This document shows positions 33,301 to 48,300 of a stretch of 64,000 bases of DNA, one piece after another. This DNA is from Morinoia aosen (Eukaryota; Arthropoda; Malacostraca; Amphipoda; Talitridae). The stretch is taken from NCBI GenBank assembly GCA_030386875.1, contig CM059577.1, positions 22,889,038-22,953,037 of the forward strand. Direction: 5' to 3'. A program made the position numbers and the translations under genes. Within the stretch, counting starts at the first letter, position 1. Each line of letters begins with the position of its first letter. Under the pieces are notes generated by a model, which worked only from the letters and a program-made list of their open reading frames with translations, did no database searches and was not told the DNA's origin.

Positions 33301-36300
33301 TCCCTAAAAATGTTTCGCACGTCTACCACGTTTTCCATATTCAACAATAGAGCTGCTTCACTTCGGTGAAAACCCTGCTGCACTAAACAGGGATCAAACT
33401 ATTGTCTCGCTTTTCGAAGTGTGATGCGGGAGTGACCCCTGTGTCGCGCAAAGGAAACACCACAAGGATTAAACACACAAGTACATTAAACATCATGACT
33501 AGTATTTAATTGGTTCGCTTAATGCTCCCAAGCCATAACTAAGGCAATCTCACGAGAGCGAAGAGAACAAACCTTTTAATATGGACAGCAGAAAACCTAG
33601 AATCTATGCACAAGATGTGTTCTTACACAGGAAGCCAAATCAATACAAATATGAAAGAAAAAACTGTGTCTTCCTATAGGATTAGCACAGAGTATTAGGA
33701 CATAACACGAGACAAAGTTTTGGCAACCAGGAATGCAATGTTTAGAATTACTGTATAGAATCTTTGGACAACTCAGAGATAAGCGCAAGGCAACCACATA
33801 TAAGCCTCGACGAGAAGCAGTGATATTCTGAAATTGAACCGAACCCTTTTTGGGCTACACTAGAAATTAAAATTTGTAAACCAGGATGACTAAGTACTGA
33901 CCTAACAACACAAGTACCAGTTCATCACAGCCCAGAACGCAAACGTTAACTATATACTACACTATACTTGACATACAGGTAGGAAGAGCCCTAAAAACTT
34001 TGATATTTCAAAGTACTAGATACTCTTTAGCATATAAATATTGGCAACCTCATTGTAGTTTAATTTGAACATGAATTTGCTCAGTTATATGAGCCAAGAA
34101 GTATTTACTTTTGCACAAATAATTCAATTGTTCTGATGCATAAAATATGAGTGTCCATTGCATACGAGGGCCATTAAAATATTAGCACTACATTTATTAG
34201 CAAAAATTTTCTTAATTACATGATTGAAATGCTGCTATTGCGTAATTATTTTGCAGACAGAATAAAGCTTGGGAAATAAATTTACTAAAATCAAAGGAAG
34301 TGGTAAACGCAAACACTTGAAATTTAACTGCATGTTCTGCAATTAAAATTCCATTTAAAATAATTCAATTTTCTCAAATTCATTTTGCACTGTCATTAAT
34401 AACAACAGCAATTAACAATATATTAGCGAACAAATTTAATGCTGAGGTGTTGCGTGACTCCCTTGCTAAAGAACAAAAATCTCCCTTATTCTGCACCTAT
34501 GTCACAGCTGTGCGTAAACCATAAAATGCTGTCAGTCAGTAAAATTGGACAAAGGAATGTTAATATGGAAGCAAGATATTGCCTCTGTAATTAATACCTG
34601 TCCAGCAGCACGGTCTAAACACTTCAACACAACTGCAGCCCAAACAGTTTGGCACAGCCTCTCAGCAGCAGCAACACAGGGCCTGCCCCCATATGACATT
34701 TACCACACCTAAAATCTAGCTGTAAGTAATATTTTCACAATAAAAAGGTCTTCATAACTGTGAAGGTGGCAGCATGACTCCCTGACACACACAATACCCA
34801 CCTGCAGAGACCGACCCATCAGCATCAACAGCCACGGGGCGAGAGGTTGCGAGCAACTGTGGGGGAGGTGTGGCATCAGTGAGACGTAGGAACTCATCAC
34901 AAAACTAAAAACTAGGAATAATTCAGTTAATACCAGACCAATCAATAACCTAGTAGTAGTTACCACCAAACTAATTCATGAGCTAGTATTAGCTACCACT
35001 AATTAATAAGTTACTTGTCAATTGGTGACAACCAATTCCCAACACAAGCAATAGCAGCCACACCTAATTCTCTAAGTCCTTATTTTTGGAATAATTCACA
35101 ATACATTCTCTGGCAAAAGTAAGCTATTACTGTAGTTTTTGGTCCTACCTTTTCTACTGAAAAGAATCACTGAGAATTTCAAGTGTTCTAGCTTGAAGAG
35201 CAAACACGGGCACCTCAATTAACAAGAAGTGAGGTCACTAGTTTAATTGGCATTCGAATACAGCCTATTGTCCCACATAAATATACATGCTCCACTTTCA
35301 CTTTCCCTTTTTAAAAGAGTTTTACATTTGTATTAAATAAAAGCAACCATCCATCAGTATGCAGATTGTATTAAGAGTAACAAAGCAGATGGACAATGGC
35401 TCAGTTTCTTGATACTGATGTACGAGACAAAAAAAAAATGAAAAAAAAACAGCTCTGCAGCTTGTCACGTAAATTAAAATAAAAATTTACCATAATTGAT
35501 TGTCAAAATTTCCTCATAAAAATTTACCATGAACCTATCTCTGCAGCATGTCTTGAAGATTAAAAATATAATCACAAATGACCATGATCTCACCCCATCT
35601 CTGCAACCTGTTTTGAAGATTACAATAAAAGACTGTAAAAAATTTACCATAAATCAACTCAGCAGCTTGCCTTCAAGATTAACCCTAAATTGACTGCTGT
35701 CTTTTCTGACTGACATTATGAAATCACATTATTCTTATACTCTAAAGACTTTGGTGAGGAGTTCACACTTTACTGTGTTTCATGAATAATATAAGGGAAA
35801 TTACTCTAATATTGAGTTCAAAAGCAAAACAATTGGTCGTTATAAAGCTAAAATAGAGTTCATGGCTAACCACCTCTGACGAGGCCCAATCACCACCAAT
35901 ACACACCAGTTGTGCTAAGGACCCACACCTGTGCAAACACACACTCAACGTAGTTCCACCATGACCTTAAACCCCTCAATGGAATATTCCATAATCATTG
36001 AATCAACAGAAAAATATTAAGATCAATAATAGAATAAAAGAGTCCTTAGTAAACCTCAAACTAACTCCAGCATGTACATCCCCCAACCCATCCTACATGC
36101 CAGGTGCATCATCCCCATCACCACCAACCCTTCCACCACTGCCACCCCTGCCATCGCCACCATCACCACAACTCAGACCAGCTCACAGCTGTGCTGCACT
36201 CGTCAAGCTAGAGTAAACAAAGCAGTTGTGTCATGGCACAAAAGTACTAGCTGGTGCTGCTCAATCGATAGACAAAGAATAAGTATTGAATAAAGCCTAA

Positions 36301-39300
36301 GAAAACTGCAGAAGAACGAATTTGTTGAAGACAGGCACAGGTGAACAAACACCTGCTAACTTAACATCAATGAAACGGTCACAGCTGACTGGAAAATGGG
36401 GGAGGAGCTAGAGACAAGGATGAGTCATGCACAGCCAGTGTTCTGCTAATGACAAAGTAATTGCTGCATTAGAGGTAATGCATTACCCCACATATGCTCT
36501 TCCTTTTCATAGCCAGCACTATGTATGTTTTCATGTGAAGCATGCCAAAAATAATAATGCTTTATGTGAACTCTAAATATAAATCTTGGTGTAGAGTTAA
36601 GATTAAATTAAAGACAAATTACCTACTAGAAAAGCTGTATTTTTCTCATGAAAGAAATAATGAATAACCCAAAAATGAAAATAAAATTAATAACACATAC
36701 CATTCTTTTGAAAGTGCACTTTCAATACCAAAAGCTGGAAGTGCCCAGCAAATGACTATAATCACGCATTGCACGATGAAATGAGAGGCAAGCTCCTGAA
36801 CAAAGGAAATGAAGAAAGGATTGATAGGATCTAAGCCCACTTACAGGTGACTGTTCATCAGTGAGGGAAGACTGCTTCCCACACCCACTGTCGCATGTCA
36901 GGAAGTCGGGGTCATTGATGCCGTAAGCCTCCTCACATGCTGCACACCAGAGCAAAGGGGCATGAGACCGTGCCCTCAACTAGGCATGAGACCGTGGTTT
37001 CACTTCTTCAACCTTGTAACCTTTATCTAACATTCAGTGAACAAATTTTACAGTATTCTAACAAAATATGCAATAATATAATACTGATTGCAGCTAATAA
37101 TATTCTTAATATAGAATATTTTCAAGTTGATGGGCACATTTTAAAAACAAAATTTACAAATACACCTTCCATAACTGTATCTGAGTAGCAATATGAATTT
37201 AAAGATTCATACATCATTTTTAGTGTTATCATGTACATAATTATAACTGAACCCATCAAGTGAATAAATACTAACACAAAAGTTGTGAAACCTCTCAATT
37301 ATCAAAAGTACACAGTTCAGAAATCATTTTCTCTTTCAAATATGAGATGACAAACTATGACAATTTATTCATTTAAAGAACCAGCATTTAATGAAAAATG
37401 CACATCTTAATATAAAAAAAAGGATCATCAGTCATTTGGTCTTTCCTTTTATGCCAGCAACTGAAGTACCATCAAGAAATAAATGTAACTGCATAAATTA
37501 TACCTCTTGAGGATCAGTTTGTCTCTTTACAAACAAAATATTGCACAGATTAACAAGTGCAGTAGGATAATTGAAGTTTTGCAACAAAACATTGAGGCAA
37601 AAGAAAAACATTAAGGGGACCGTTTGGGTAAAAATAAGAGTCCATCATTTTTTGATGGATTTTTCTAATTTTTCACCATCAGTATACAACAATGCAAAAA
37701 TCTTTTACAAAATCAGTTTTTTGTTATTTTAGTAGAAAATTAAATTTTTTCCAAAAAATTGACAGAAATGGGTATTGTGGAAAATGTACCTCCTACAATT
37801 TTAAAGTTACAGAATTGGCAACAAGTTTTCTAGATAGCTAAATGAATTATCTACACTGCATTTTATTTGTGATAATTTGATTTATTGAATTTTAAAGTAT
37901 TCTTCCTGAAAACTCAATTTTTTCACCATACGGGTTACATAATTTTCAGCCTAAACTGCAGTTCAGAAATTGATTACAGTGTTTCTCAAGTTTTTCAAGC
38001 ACTATTCATAGATATATTTGCCATTACTGTACCTTCAAAACTGTGGGAGAAGATCTACATTTTATGTCAAAAACCAAGTTTTCAGGACAGCTTTTTTTTA
38101 ATAATTTTCTCTCATTTCAGGTATTGTTTTGGAATCTTTCTTCTGGTAGACAAACCAGTGAACGTTCACGCAAGTCAATGATATTAGATTTGTGAGAAAA
38201 TTTTCATTAAAATTTGCTAAGAAAATGAAACTCAATCATTTTTCATATGTTTAGCCAAACGGTCTCCTAAAACTTTATGTATGCCATGAACATAAGTGGC
38301 CAGAGTGGAGTTGAGCGCCTAACACAAGTCTACTCACAGCCCTTGCAGAAAGCTCTCAGGTCACCAGAAGGCTTCAGGAATTTGGAGATGACAAAGAAGC
38401 GGCAGCCACGGCCGCAGCTCCTTGCAGCAGACGGCTGTTTATCAAACAAGACATGAACTTAAATCAAGATATAATGAATCATATCTACTGGAGAAATTCT
38501 TCAAATTAGACAATTTACAGTTAAAATAATCCAAAATGAGTATTCCTATTTTTATAATTAAAGAAAATAGTAAACTCAAACATATGGTTCAAAAACTTTT
38601 ATGTGTCACCTATTTTAACATTACATTTCAAGGCAAAAAAAACTATCTAACTTTTAGCTTCTGACTTCACATTTTCCCAGTAATTCCCTCAGATAACAAT
38701 AGCAACATTTTACTGAAGGGAGTTCTTAAGTCAGAACTCAATCTTGCAACCAACCTACATGGAATGAGAGAGCTCTTAACCTCAAGGCAATACTGAATCA
38801 CAAGAGACTAAAACCATTAAAACATTTTAAAAATTAGCTCAGGTTTTAATTAAAAATATGAGTCGAAGCCTCTCTAGCTACAAAAAAAGAGGGCAATATA
38901 TAATACAATTAGGAAGGGAATCTGTGCCCAACCAATATTCCCACACTCTGTCCACAGAAACCAAAAAATTGCAGGATGTTTATGATATAGGATGATTGTT
39001 GATGAAAATCACAGCTTGATATAAAAAAACCCTGAATAAAAACATGGTAAGCACTAAAGAAGGCCTCAAGTTTCTTCCTTTGAATGCTAATTTTTATTGA
39101 TAAAACAGTTGCATTACAATGAGAGTCTCTTGGAGTTTTTGAACGTTATAATTTCAACAGAAGACAAACCTTATCATTCAGTCAAAGATACTGCTGAATC
39201 TCATTCAAAACATACCAAAATCACTAACTGTTACTTCCATAAACCTAACATAAATTTAAATACAGAACAGGCTATTAACGCACATTTTTAATAATGCAGT

Positions 39301-42300
39301 AATATGATGGAAGATATTTGTGAGTTTTAAATTTATTCCAAAGTCAAACATGTCATTTAAATGTTAATTATTTATTTTTAATTCAAGATTAGATTATAAG
39401 TTAGTTTAAGCCTCCCTAACTGCTACAAAAATAGAGCGTATCGAAGAGAGGAAGGAGTAAGGCAACATTTAGTATGGAGATAAGAAAAGGAGGAATCTAT
39501 GCTTAAGGGGCATAGAAACAGTAAGATGAGAAAGAAGTTCATGAAATAAGATAAAAGTTGAAGGAAGTCAGAGGTACTGAAAAACAGGATAGTAGTGAAC
39601 CAAAAAAAGGTGGTCCATAACCTAACAAAAAACATTTTAGTTCAACAAAAAGAAGGCCTACCTAACTCTCAGCTCGGGCCCTCACATTTTCCCCCTGGGA
39701 GCGCTAATTCCCATAGATACAATAGTTGTATCCCCCTGAGGGGTATTTTTTATTCAAAGATTCTTCTTAAATATATGGTCAAATATGCAGTTTAAGCCTT
39801 TCACGGAAATAAAGAATTCCGTTCCAAAGAATCACTAAATAAATACATTTAAAAACATTTTATATGAGTGACATTGTACTTGCTGATGCATTATTTTCAA
39901 GTTATTCAACTTTGAAATTTTTGTGTTTTAAAGCAGTTCCAGTCAGTTGCACGCTTGAGCTGGAGCTTTTAGAGTATGTTTGGGTACTTTGTTAATCATT
40001 ATTAGCCAACCTTGCGGAGCCTGAACCCACTTCTAGGATCTTTTAGGGTAAATGTGTAGCGTTGGTCAGTAATCGATTTTCCAGTTTTTGGTGTCTAATC
40101 GTAGTTAATTAGATCAAAATAAACAAGTTTTCTTCTATGCACTTTCTGTCTCAAATGAGTATTTTATTAGCTATAGCGGTAAATAACTTACCGCAACTCC
40201 AGTGTTTGACGAAAAAAGTGTATGGAAGAAAAGTTGTTTATTTCAATGTTATTACCATGATTCAAGCAACAAGAATTTGGAAATTGACGAGTAGCTGTTT
40301 ATTCGAGCGCATTCGTAATCAAAGACAAAACTAAACTTACTGCTATAAATCGTAAAATACTCATTTGAGACGGAGAGTGCATAGAAGAAAACTTGTTCAT
40401 TTTTATTCAATTAATTAGGTTCAGGCACCGAAAAGTGGAAAATCCATTACTGACCAATGATACACATTACCTCTTTTAGTTAATTACACAATAAAGGTTA
40501 TCACCAAAAAGTATTAGCAGGACTGGCATAGTGAATACTTAAATCTAGGGTATTCACTTCTACGGTTTTGCTAATGTTCTACGGTGGCCGCCATATTGAA
40601 GCTGATGTCAACTGCATTTCGATTTCAGTATTCACCCCAGTCCCGCTAATATTTTTGGGTTAAGGGAAGCATTTCCGGGGGTTTTTGGGGGCATCTGAGT
40701 CCAAAGGTCGATTCTCCCAATTTTTGTTTTTATTGCTTTAAATGAGTTAGAGACATGTCCCCGAATGTCTGTAAAAATATCAGGAACCTACCCCAGAGCT
40801 AACGTCCCTCCCGGGGGGGGGAGGGCATCCCTCTTGCGGACCTTTTTTTTCATTTTTGAACCTAAAGCAATGAAATTTGGTATACTGATAGGAAATGCAA
40901 TTTTGAATCATTTATCATCAATGACAAAATGCGATTTTCTTGAAAAGAAAACGGAAAATCATAGAAAACGACATTTTTGGGGGGGTTTTCTAAATGCTTC
41001 TCCTCCTACAGTTTTTGAGCTACAGTAATGATTTTGGTATCATTGAATGCAGAATAACGTGGACAAAAAAAAAAAAAAAAAAAAATCTGAAATTTTCAAT
41101 TTTTTTCCATTTCATTTTTTTATATATTTCATCATGCATATTCCTCATCCCCATCAGAATATTTTTTTTATTATTGAATTTAGAGCAATGAAATTTGGTA
41201 TACTGATAGGAAATACAATTTAGAATCATTTATCATTTATGGCAAAATGCGATTTTCTTGAAAAGAAAATGGGAAATCATAGAAAACGACATTTGGGGGG
41301 GGGGTTTCTAAATGCTTTTTCTCTGATAGTTTTTGAGCTACAGTAATGATTTTGGTATCATTGGATGCAGAATAACGTGGACATTCCAAAAACTTGAATG
41401 CTTTTCCTCAAATTTCCAATATAAAATTTTAAAAAATTAAAAACAAAAAAAATCAAAATATTCTCAAAAAAATTCAAATTCATGACGTCATAACTTTGAA
41501 ACAAGAATGAATTTTGAAAACCTTCTCAATACAGTGTAAAGCCCTTGTTTTTCTGCATCCAATGATACCAAAATCCTCACTGTAGCTCAAAAAATGTAGG
41601 AGGAGAAGCATTTTGTTTCTTAAAAATAGGTTTTATAAAAAAAGTAACTTATCAAGACGTTTGTCGCTAATTCTCCGAAGTTTACAAAGCTAGAGCAATG
41701 CGGTTTGTTGCATTTGAAAGTGAAATGTGTGTTCTACCTATATTACGGGTGGATTTTCCAAATTGTTTCTGTAAAGCTTTCCATAGACTTTTTACCCTAA
41801 AATTATAACTTTTGCCTGAGACTCTGACAAAAAAATTCATATAAATTCGGAATGAAATAAATAAAAAATTCCACCCGTATTATGGATAGAGCGCACGTTT
41901 GACTTTCAAATGCAACAAACCGCATTGCTCTAGCTTTGTAAATTTCGAAGATTTACTGAATAATATATGTATATATATAATTTCATTTTTTTCAAATAAA
42001 AAATTTTCTATGGCCTTATGAAAAATTTTTGTTTAAGAGAAGTTGTTACAAATGTAGAGATCTAGTAGTCTGCAAATTTTCATAGACGTAAGTCTAATAG
42101 AAAAAAAGTTTCAGTTTTTTGGAAATGCTTCCCTTAACTATAACCTTTATTGTGTTATTAACTAAAAGATCCTAGAAGTGGGTTCAGGCTCAGCAGGATC
42201 ACCTAATAATAAATTACAAAGTACCCAGGCATACTCTTAACAGCTCAAGCGCGCAATGCAACTGCTATGGAACACAAAAATTCAAAACTTGAATAACTCA

Positions 42301-45300
42301 AAAATAATGCATCATTAAGCAGAATGTCATTTTCTGTAAAAAATTTTTAAATGCGATTCTTTGGAATGGAATTTTTAATTTCCCTGAAATGCTTAAACTG
42401 CATATTGACCAAATTTATTAACAAGCTGAACATTTGTAATGTGGCAAGTAATGTAAGTTTTAGTTAGAGAGACCTAAAGTTGGCAATGCTTGATACGGCA
42501 AGATCACAGCCAGTTCTGGATTGGTCGTAGCCAGCAAAACAGTACTTGTTGGCTGCAAGTGTGTATATAGATTATCTTAAGGACGCCGTCTGGGAAAAAA
42601 AGTCTGTTTTTTATGGATGAATTTCTCTGAAGTTTTCACAGTAGGTGTGAAATGATGCAAAGATCATTTGTTATTTCAACAAAATTTTTGTATCTGCACT
42701 GGAATTTTTTTTATTTTCGAAAAATATGATAAAATAGGGTTTTTTATAAAATCTATCTTCTACAATTTTGAAGTTACAGAACCAGTACTTCGTTTTTAGA
42801 TTGCTTATATGTCTATATAACCACACGCAATAGGGAATTTCGACAACTTATTTTTGTGGATTTTGGGAATTGGAAAAAAAATACCTTTTAATTTTTTTTT
42901 TCATGTCGTTTAATTTTCAAAATAATAAATGTTATCAAAAAATGCTTTTCCTGTGAATACACCTTGCTAAGCCCTATCGAATGGTATATAAACCATTCTT
43001 GTAGCTCTAAAAGTGTGGAAGGAGATACATTTGAGAATCCAATTATCAAGTTTCCAGAAAAACACGTTTTTCCACAAAAATTTTTTTTTTCATCTTTTGA
43101 ACTACAGGGTTTTCTACTATGAAATCTTGAGCATTTGTAGCTCTTTTCAAGCCCTTTTGATTGATATAATTTAAATTGCTGTAGCTCTGTAACTCTGGGA
43201 AAAAATATACAACAAAAGAGAATAGGTGTAATTCTTGAAAACAACAAATTTTTTAAATTTTTCATTTATTTTTCAACCAAAATACGTTTTTTTGTCAAGT
43301 CAACTCCTTCGTTTTATAGCTCTTTTCAAGCCCTTTGGATTGGTGTGCTCGCCATAGCTGTAGCTATGATACTGCAGCTGTCATCGAGCTATGAATGAAA
43401 GCTGCAGTATCATAGATACGGCAGAACAGCTAAATTCTGAAATTGTCAAAAACTATAAAAAATATTTACTCAGTGTTAGAATGACTTGTTTGAATGATGG
43501 AAGCACTTTGAGTAGCCCATTAACCAACTATAATGCCATTCCCGCAGAGAAACATGCTCAATTGATCCCCAATAATGAGAGGGGAGGGTTCAAGGTCACT
43601 CCACCCCCATCACTTTCCCCCCTCTGGTGGGCGCACTAATCGGAGTAGACGTAAATGGAAAGTACCAATGGAAGCGCAAGAAAATCCTCTATAAGATGCA
43701 TATAAAAACAGATAATCAACACATATCCTGATTTCTACCCAGACGGTGTCCATAAGAGCAAAAGGTCAATGTGAAGTTTAATGCAATCACGGAAAATAAG
43801 AATTCCGATCTTAGGAATCACTATAGGAACCCATTTAAGAACGTTTTACACGAATGACATTCTGCTAGCTGATGCGTTATTTTCGAATAATTGAACTTTG
43901 AAGTTGGCCTTGGCGCCAAAGGAAGCGAGTGCGTGAAACGGAATTTAATTAATAACGGAAGCTATTACAAACGTAAAGAGGTTGGGTCGTGAGGGGGAGG
44001 CACAGTTCTTCTAGTGAAAATTATAAATAAAGCTTCTAACCCACCCATTAGGGTGACGACCGCAATCTTGTTGACATCGGGTCCAAGATGGCGGCGCCCA
44101 TGGTGGTCGCCATGTTAGACCCGATGTAAACAAGATTGCGGTCGTCACCCTAATGGGTGGTTTAGAAGCTTTATTTATACTTTTCACTAAAAGAACTGTG
44201 GCTACCCCTCACGACCCAACCTCTTTACGTTTGTAATAGGGGGTTAGCTTCCGTTTTTAATTAAATTATGCTCGCTTCCTTGGGCGCGCGACGGCCAACT
44301 TCAAAGTTCAATAATTCGAAAATAACGCATCAGCGAGCAGAATGTCGTTCGTGAAAAACGTTCTTAAATGCGTTCCTTTAGTGATTGTTTGGAATATAAT
44401 TATCAATTTCCGTGATTGCATTAAACTTCACATTGACCGAGCAAAATAACTACACCTAAGCTATTTCTGACTACCTACTACTAATTCTATGCTACCCTAT
44501 CATATTATTTCCATCTATCTCCGCTTTTATCTCACTGGCCACATGATTAGTAAACTGAGCATATTCCTAGCTAAGTGATATCAAAGAGGTGAGTGTCTAT
44601 TGGCTTACATAGTACTGATGTATCCATATGGCTATTGATATATGTTTCTATTTATGTCAGCACTACTACCGAGTTGTGTCTAAGTGGATCCAAATATTGT
44701 CCATGTGTTGTCTAACCTATACTGTGCTCTAGTGTAGGATTGCTAGGTGTGCTGGCATGTTCTATTATAAATTGGTTACCATACTACAATTAACATCCTA
44801 GGTAGGATTTACCTCAACATTATTGACAATTAAAGTTTCTACACTACTCTAGTAAATCAAGTAAGCTGAAATTTTTTTAAATTTCTATATGTTATCAATT
44901 TTTAAAATATTTATTTGATTCTTTAAAGAAGTTTGAAAACATTTACATTCATCTATTTAGCTGAACGTTTTCATAATAAAAATAACATATCCCTTCTTAT
45001 ATGCAGGGTGCGTACAGGCTCTGAGGTTCAAAATTCCACTACTTTTTCATGACTTTTTATGCCAACCAAATCACATTTTCACTACCTCTCTCTGCCCAAA
45101 ATAATGTCACACAAAGTTAAATTGCAGCACAATAAATGTATTTCAGTCATAAACTTCACAGAACATTCATCATTACTTGCAGGTCTTGTTTTCATAAATG
45201 TGTAAATGATCATCACAACACCAAACAGTCATGCTGGACAGTTCAATAGCATCTGCTATGCATTTGCCAGTGCATTAAGTTTGTCATTAATTTCCGCATT

Positions 45301-48300
45301 CAGCCCCTTGAGTTGTTCTTGCTTGTCTTTGGCTGATTTCCTCAATGCATTTGACTTTGCCAGTAGGCGCAAATCATTCTTGTCCTCTGCCTTCCGTGCA
45401 AAGCTGTCAGCATCCTCCACCAGCGCTTGCAGACTCTCCTCCATCCTCTTCCGTTTTGACTTCAGGTTCTCCACTTCATCCAGTTCTCTCTTCCTCTTCT
45501 CTCCCTTCTTCTGCTTCTCTGCCTCTTCCTTCTTTTGATCCAGGTAGTGTTGATAGCGCTGTCTGCCCTGTGAAGCTGAAAAGAGGAGTTTCTTGGAAAT
45601 GTCAACCTTGGAGATACCTCCTACATGTTTGATGTGGTCCATGACCACTCTCTGCGCCACGATGGTGTTCTCACCCATGTTGACTTCCATGAGCTGCTTG
45701 CTCACAGAAAAGCCCTTTTCCACTGAAGCCTGGCCATGTGACAGGACCAGTAGCATCTTCACAACCAGCCACAGTTTCTTGAGGGAGGATGTGGCCAGCT
45801 GGCTGCTCCAGAAGACATCTAGCCAATCAGTGTCTTGCTGAAAACTGTTGAAAGTGCTGATCTTCCTCTGTGCCTCATCAAAGAACTCTGAAAACTGGCT
45901 CATCACCTCATCGATGTCACCCTGTGGTAGCCTCTTAGCATCGCTGAGCAGCTGCAGACAGTTTTTCAGCATGGACTTGGTCTTCTCTCTCTTTGTGCGA
46001 TCCACAAAGACACTTGGCACCAGCCAGCCCATGTTTCGGGCCAACCCGAACTTCAAAGGTGACTTCTCAACAATCTTCTTGATGACAGCAACAAGCAAAC
46101 CGCCGTTGTTTTCAGTTTGGGATGCGGTGCTATCCATTGTTGAAAGTCTTTGTCTCGCAACCACAAGTTGTTGAAAGACCAACTGCCTGGCATGACGATA
46201 ATTCCTCAGCTCAGTCTCGGCACCGTAACTCTAGTCACACACACACGGGATGGTCAAGACCGATGATAAAAACTCAGCTCGAAAATGTTCAACAGTGGCG
46301 ACAGGTCAACAATGGTCCGAGCGAGCGCGTGTCTTCAGTCACACTGAGCGCGTTTGGTTTCACGTGACGCCTGAGAACCAATCAAAATCGCGGACACTAA
46401 AGACGTAGCTGTATCAACCAATCAGAGCCCAAGTAACACTCGAAGGTTACTGACAACGCCTCGCTCAACGCGGACCAAACGGAACGAAAATTTTCAACAG
46501 TAAAATTTTCTTTTCACGAAAATCCTAAAATTTCATGACTTTCAATGACCATTTTTAAAATTCCACTACTTTCGAGGCCTTGAATTTTATTTCCGAAATT
46601 CAACTACTTTCCATGCTTCTCCATGCCTGTACGCACCCTGTATATGGAGCAACAAAAAAATATATTTTTTTCAAGGTAGATATAAGTAGTCTAGTCAGGG
46701 AAGAATTTCAAGGAACTTTTTTATGCCTGGACACAATGGCAAATTGGAACTAGATGTAGCAGCCAGGAGGAATTTTGTGAGCTATTTTGTCGAACAATTT
46801 TGAAGTATCTTGATATCTATCTAAAATTAGTTTCTAAAAGGTTCCACCATACAACAAATCAAAATAACAATTATTAGTTAATATGTGCATCTTTTCAGGA
46901 GGGAGAATGAACTTGGGCTGAATAGAGAGACAGAAGCGTGGCAACCCCCTCAGGCTACTAGGATTCGAGTACTGAAGAGCGAGAGCTGTCGGAATGGCAA
47001 TGCATTGCAGCGAGGCTGCAGCTGAAAGAACGCAAGTTCCAGCTGAACATCACTCTCTATATTAAAAGATAATTTTAAACTCTTTATCTTGTTTTAAATG
47101 GCCCTCAAATTACTTCATTAGAAAGAGAAAATTTTCAGCTTTCCGAAAAGGTATTTTTTTTGGTCAAAAAACCCTCTAGAGTATTAGTTATTCATTATTG
47201 TTCCCTGTGAACAAGACATGCACAAATAAATTAGTGTTATTCCTACGAGAATGAATCGCTTTTCGGTCTCGTTTTAGGCATAAATTCGACTCGTTCCTCG
47301 AAAAATGAACTTAGGAGAAGAGTGGCTCCGGAAAGTTACTCCCGTGCCGCAGCTACCTGGCAGAGTGTAAAACATGATGTGAAATAATTATATCGTAAAT
47401 TCTGTTTTTCCTATAGAGGAATTAAATATTCGTGTATTATTTTTGTTTGTGTTAAAATACGCTGTGCGTATTGTGTTTATAATGATGGTGTAATGAAGTT
47501 AAAGAAAACTAATTTCTGCCAACCTATTTGGTGACTTGAAATTGAATATTAGGCATTAGTACTATAAAATGTAATCCATTAGTCCAAAAAATGTAATGTA
47601 ATCGAGCAAAGCGTAACATTCGAAATGGCAGTGGGTGTCTTAAAGAGGTATTTGGGAATGATTTTCTTTCTTTGTTCACGTTTGCAAATAAAATGCATCG
47701 AACGGTTTTTTGAGTATGAAGTTCACAAAGAGAACATCTATATAAATCAATAAAATTTATCCCACAGATAATTTCAACATTGATATATGTAATTCATTGT
47801 GGATTTAGTGGTAATTTAATATCCGATGAAATTACTCTACCAAAGTTTTTACCGATATTTCTCGATGAAGTTAGATGGGATGAGAAAGAAAAAAAGAAAG
47901 AAAACCCATTTATTTTCTAAAAATTTGATTTGTGAGATGCATTTCATCATATTGGGTTTCAAAACTTTCCTATTACAAAACGTCCTTAATTGATCTCATA
48001 AGATTTCATATATCGTGAAATTAGGAATTAAAATGATAGAGAAACATAATATTTAATATGACATACTCGTCTTAACAAAAGCTAGTTGATACATTTCCTT
48101 ACATGATATTTGTAAGTTACGATAATAGAAAACTTCTAAATTCAATTTGAAATGTTGTACAAAATATTTCTCCACATTGCTGTTTTTTGTTGTTGTTCCA
48201 GACCAGAGAAGAAAAATTGAAGATGATGCAATTAATGACTAAAAAACCTGTTTTGCCATATGAAGAGACATTGAGTGTTCCATTTACAACTGCAGCCAGT

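Larger units (their letters stand above)
39777..42410. mobile_element. Foldback element FB-A, with nested insertions
   Basis: Long inverted arms (about 39777-40050 against 42140-42410) starting GGTCAAATATGCAG and ending CTGCATATTGACC; flanks aaatatat (39769-39776) and aaatttat (42411-42418) form an 8-bp duplication with one mismatch. Inside lie a further palindrome (40060-40470), a small MITE and element T2. Confidence 0.82.
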
